A DNA stretch of 64,000 bases from an uncultured Selenomonadaceae bacterium (lineage in GTDB: Bacteria; Bacillota; Negativicutes; Selenomonadales; Selenomonadaceae): positions 50,335-114,334 of the forward strand of contig CAJOCQ010000016.1 of NCBI GenBank assembly GCA_905233135.1. The letters run 5' to 3'. Within the stretch, counting starts at the first letter, position 1, and the number at the start of each line of letters is the position of its first letter. The notes under the pieces are model-generated. The model saw nothing but the letters and a program-made list of their open reading frames with translations. It ran no database searches and had not been told where the DNA came from. A program made the translations under genes and the position numbers. This document shows, piece after piece, positions 63,224-64,000 of the stretch.

Positions 63224-63256
63224 AGGGCTAAGGATTTTTTCTTAGCTCTTTTTTTG
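63224..63256 (+). terminator. Terminator of ilvC
   Basis: AGGGCTAAG (63224-63232) pairs with CTTAGCTCT (63241-63249) with one G:U, then T7. Confidence 0.8.
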
Positions 63257-63323
63257 TTGAAAAATTCTGTTGACAAGCGAAAAATTTTGCAGTTACAATT
63301 TGAAAAATTTTGGAGGTGTAATA

Positions 63324-63908
63324 ATGGCTGATTCAAGAATTTTCAGAGTAAGTCCCGGAATAACGGCAGAAATAATCGGGCAAGAAGTAGAAGATTTTCT
63401 GCGCGAAGAAAAAGAATTGACGGTTGAAGGCTTTTCAAGTTCGGAAGGATATTTTATACAGGCGAAGGAGTCTTCAACGTGGAAAAAATTTACAGGGCTC
63501 GGCAAGGCGTTGCAAGTGCAAATTATTCAAAGCAGCGGCAGTGAAATTATCGTCAATATCGGTATGGGCGAATGGGCGGACAAAGTCGGCGCGGCGGCAG
63601 TCGGTATGATATTTTTTACGCCGCTTGCAATTACGGCGGCTATTGGCGCGTACGGGCAAAATAAATTGCCTTCGGAAATTTTTGACTGCATAGAAAAATT
63701 TATAGTTTACAACAGCCAAAATGTAAAGCGCAGTACTTCGGCGGCGCGTTGCCAAAATTGCGGCGCATCAATTCCTTCTGATAAAAAATATTGCCCGTAT
63801 TGCGGCGCGTCTGTTTCTTTCAAAAAAACTTTACGTTGCAGAAATTGCGGCGCAGTCATTGAAGCGGGAAAAAAATTTTGCGGTGATTGCGGTACACCTG
63901 TTGACTAG
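63324..63908 (+). CDS. Protein with C-terminal double zinc ribbon
   Basis: 194 aa from ATG 63324 with TTGGAGG upstream; the reading to 63270 has no site. N-terminal domain of about 120 residues with a hydrophobic stretch (AAAVGMIFFTPLAITAAIG). Two zinc ribbons at the end: CQNCGASI...CPYCGAS (about 144-165) and CRNCGAVI...CGDCGTP (about 172-192). Domain order is like other Firmicute zinc-ribbon membrane-associated proteins. Function unknown. Confidence 0.72.
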   Translation: MADSRIFRVSPGITAEIIGQEVEDFLREEKELTVEGFSSSEGYFIQAKESSTWKKFTGLGKALQVQIIQSSGSEIIVNIGMGEWADKVGAAAVGMIFFTPLAITAAIGAYGQNKLPSEIFDCIEKFIVYNSQNVKRSTSAARCQNCGASIPSDKKYCPYCGASVSFKKTLRCRNCGAVIEAGKKFCGDCGTPVD

Positions 63909-64000
63909 GGGCTGTTGGCAAACTATAAAAAGTAAAAACACAAGCAATTCTTTGATAAAATAAGTTTGAAAGAAAGGATTGCTTATGTCTAACTTATTTT
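63909..64000 (+). mobile_element. Possible left edge of an insertion sequence
   Basis: GGGCTGTTGGCAAACT begins directly after a stop codon and is followed 60 bp later by a new start codon with AGAAAGGA. GGGCTGTTG-like ends and a short gap to the transposase are typical of some IS families. The right end and inverted repeat are outside the window. Confidence 0.35.
63985..64000 (+). CDS. Start of an unidentified gene, truncated by the window
   Basis: ATG 63985 behind GAAAGGA; only MSNLF is visible. Possibly a transposase given the sequence upstream. Confidence 0.5.

Noticed and set aside
1..64000. tRNA or rRNA genes
   Set aside because: No cloverleaf-like or rRNA-like sequence was recognised in any intergenic stretch; a covariance search would be needed to be certain.

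Overview
The window looks like the chromosome of a diderm Firmicute of the class Negativicutes (Selenomonadales-like, probably an uncultured anaerobe). Firmicute-type genes (whiA, nrnA, rarA, the ranthipeptide SCIFF, class I ilvC) sit beside outer-membrane genes (an LptD/OstA-like protein, a small beta-barrel, many exported CsgG/FlgT-like proteins) and hfq. Energy genes fit anaerobic respiration: a Tat-exported uptake [NiFe] hydrogenase with cytochrome b, NDH-2 and formate-THF ligase. The DNA is AT-rich, and TTG starts behind good Shine-Dalgarno sites are common.

Layout. 1-6.6 kb: partial ABC-F-like gene, OB-fold exported protein, Ser/Thr symporter sstT, a MNT/HEPN pair with a frameshifted HEPN, cobQ, a zinc dehydrogenase and a VWA protein. 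6.6-13.6 kb: small Cys-rich HMA-like protein, argF, the six-cysteine SCIFF peptide (48 aa), a chemoreceptor, queC, a 3D-domain protein and ridA. 13.7-25.8 kb, almost all on the minus strand: truB-nrnA-rbfA, ribH, trkA, a repeat-rich exported protein, rarA-dut-hfq-miaA, an MBL hydrolase, exported proteins and trkH. 25.9-30.8 kb: ndh, a 21-repeat CRISPR array without cas genes, and fhs. 30.9-37.5 kb: hyaC-hyaB-(four-helix-bundle gene)-hyaA, then a diguanylate cyclase paired with a sugar-binding-type lipoprotein. 38-44 kb: cobI, an orphan YopX-like gene, metY, an epimerase and a WcbI-like gene with an in-frame G10 tract. 44-54 kb: ROK protein, half-size chromate transporter, whiA-hisB-hisC, then a cluster of exported CsgG/FlgT-like proteins that includes a decayed paralogue. 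54-64 kb: exported proteins, the LptD-like protein, argJ, argB with an N-terminal extension, thiN, ilvC, a zinc-ribbon protein and what may be the edge of an insertion sequence.

Intergenic space is unusually structured. At least eight GC-rich elements of about 120-320 bp recur between genes. Each has a pyrimidine/purine hairpin, and five share a 107-116 bp core bounded by CGCCCGTC and GACGGGCG. A second class is short tracts of TAGG/CCTA-like words at gene ends. Two genes (miaA and thiN) are followed by degenerate direct copies of their own 3' ends.

The strongest leads are the dispersed structured repeat family, the cas-less CRISPR array, the SCIFF peptide with no maturase beside it, the possibly phase-variable WcbI-like gene, the broken HEPN of a MNT/HEPN module, and the binding-protein/cyclase pair. 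I could not identify a complete new multi-gene system in this window.
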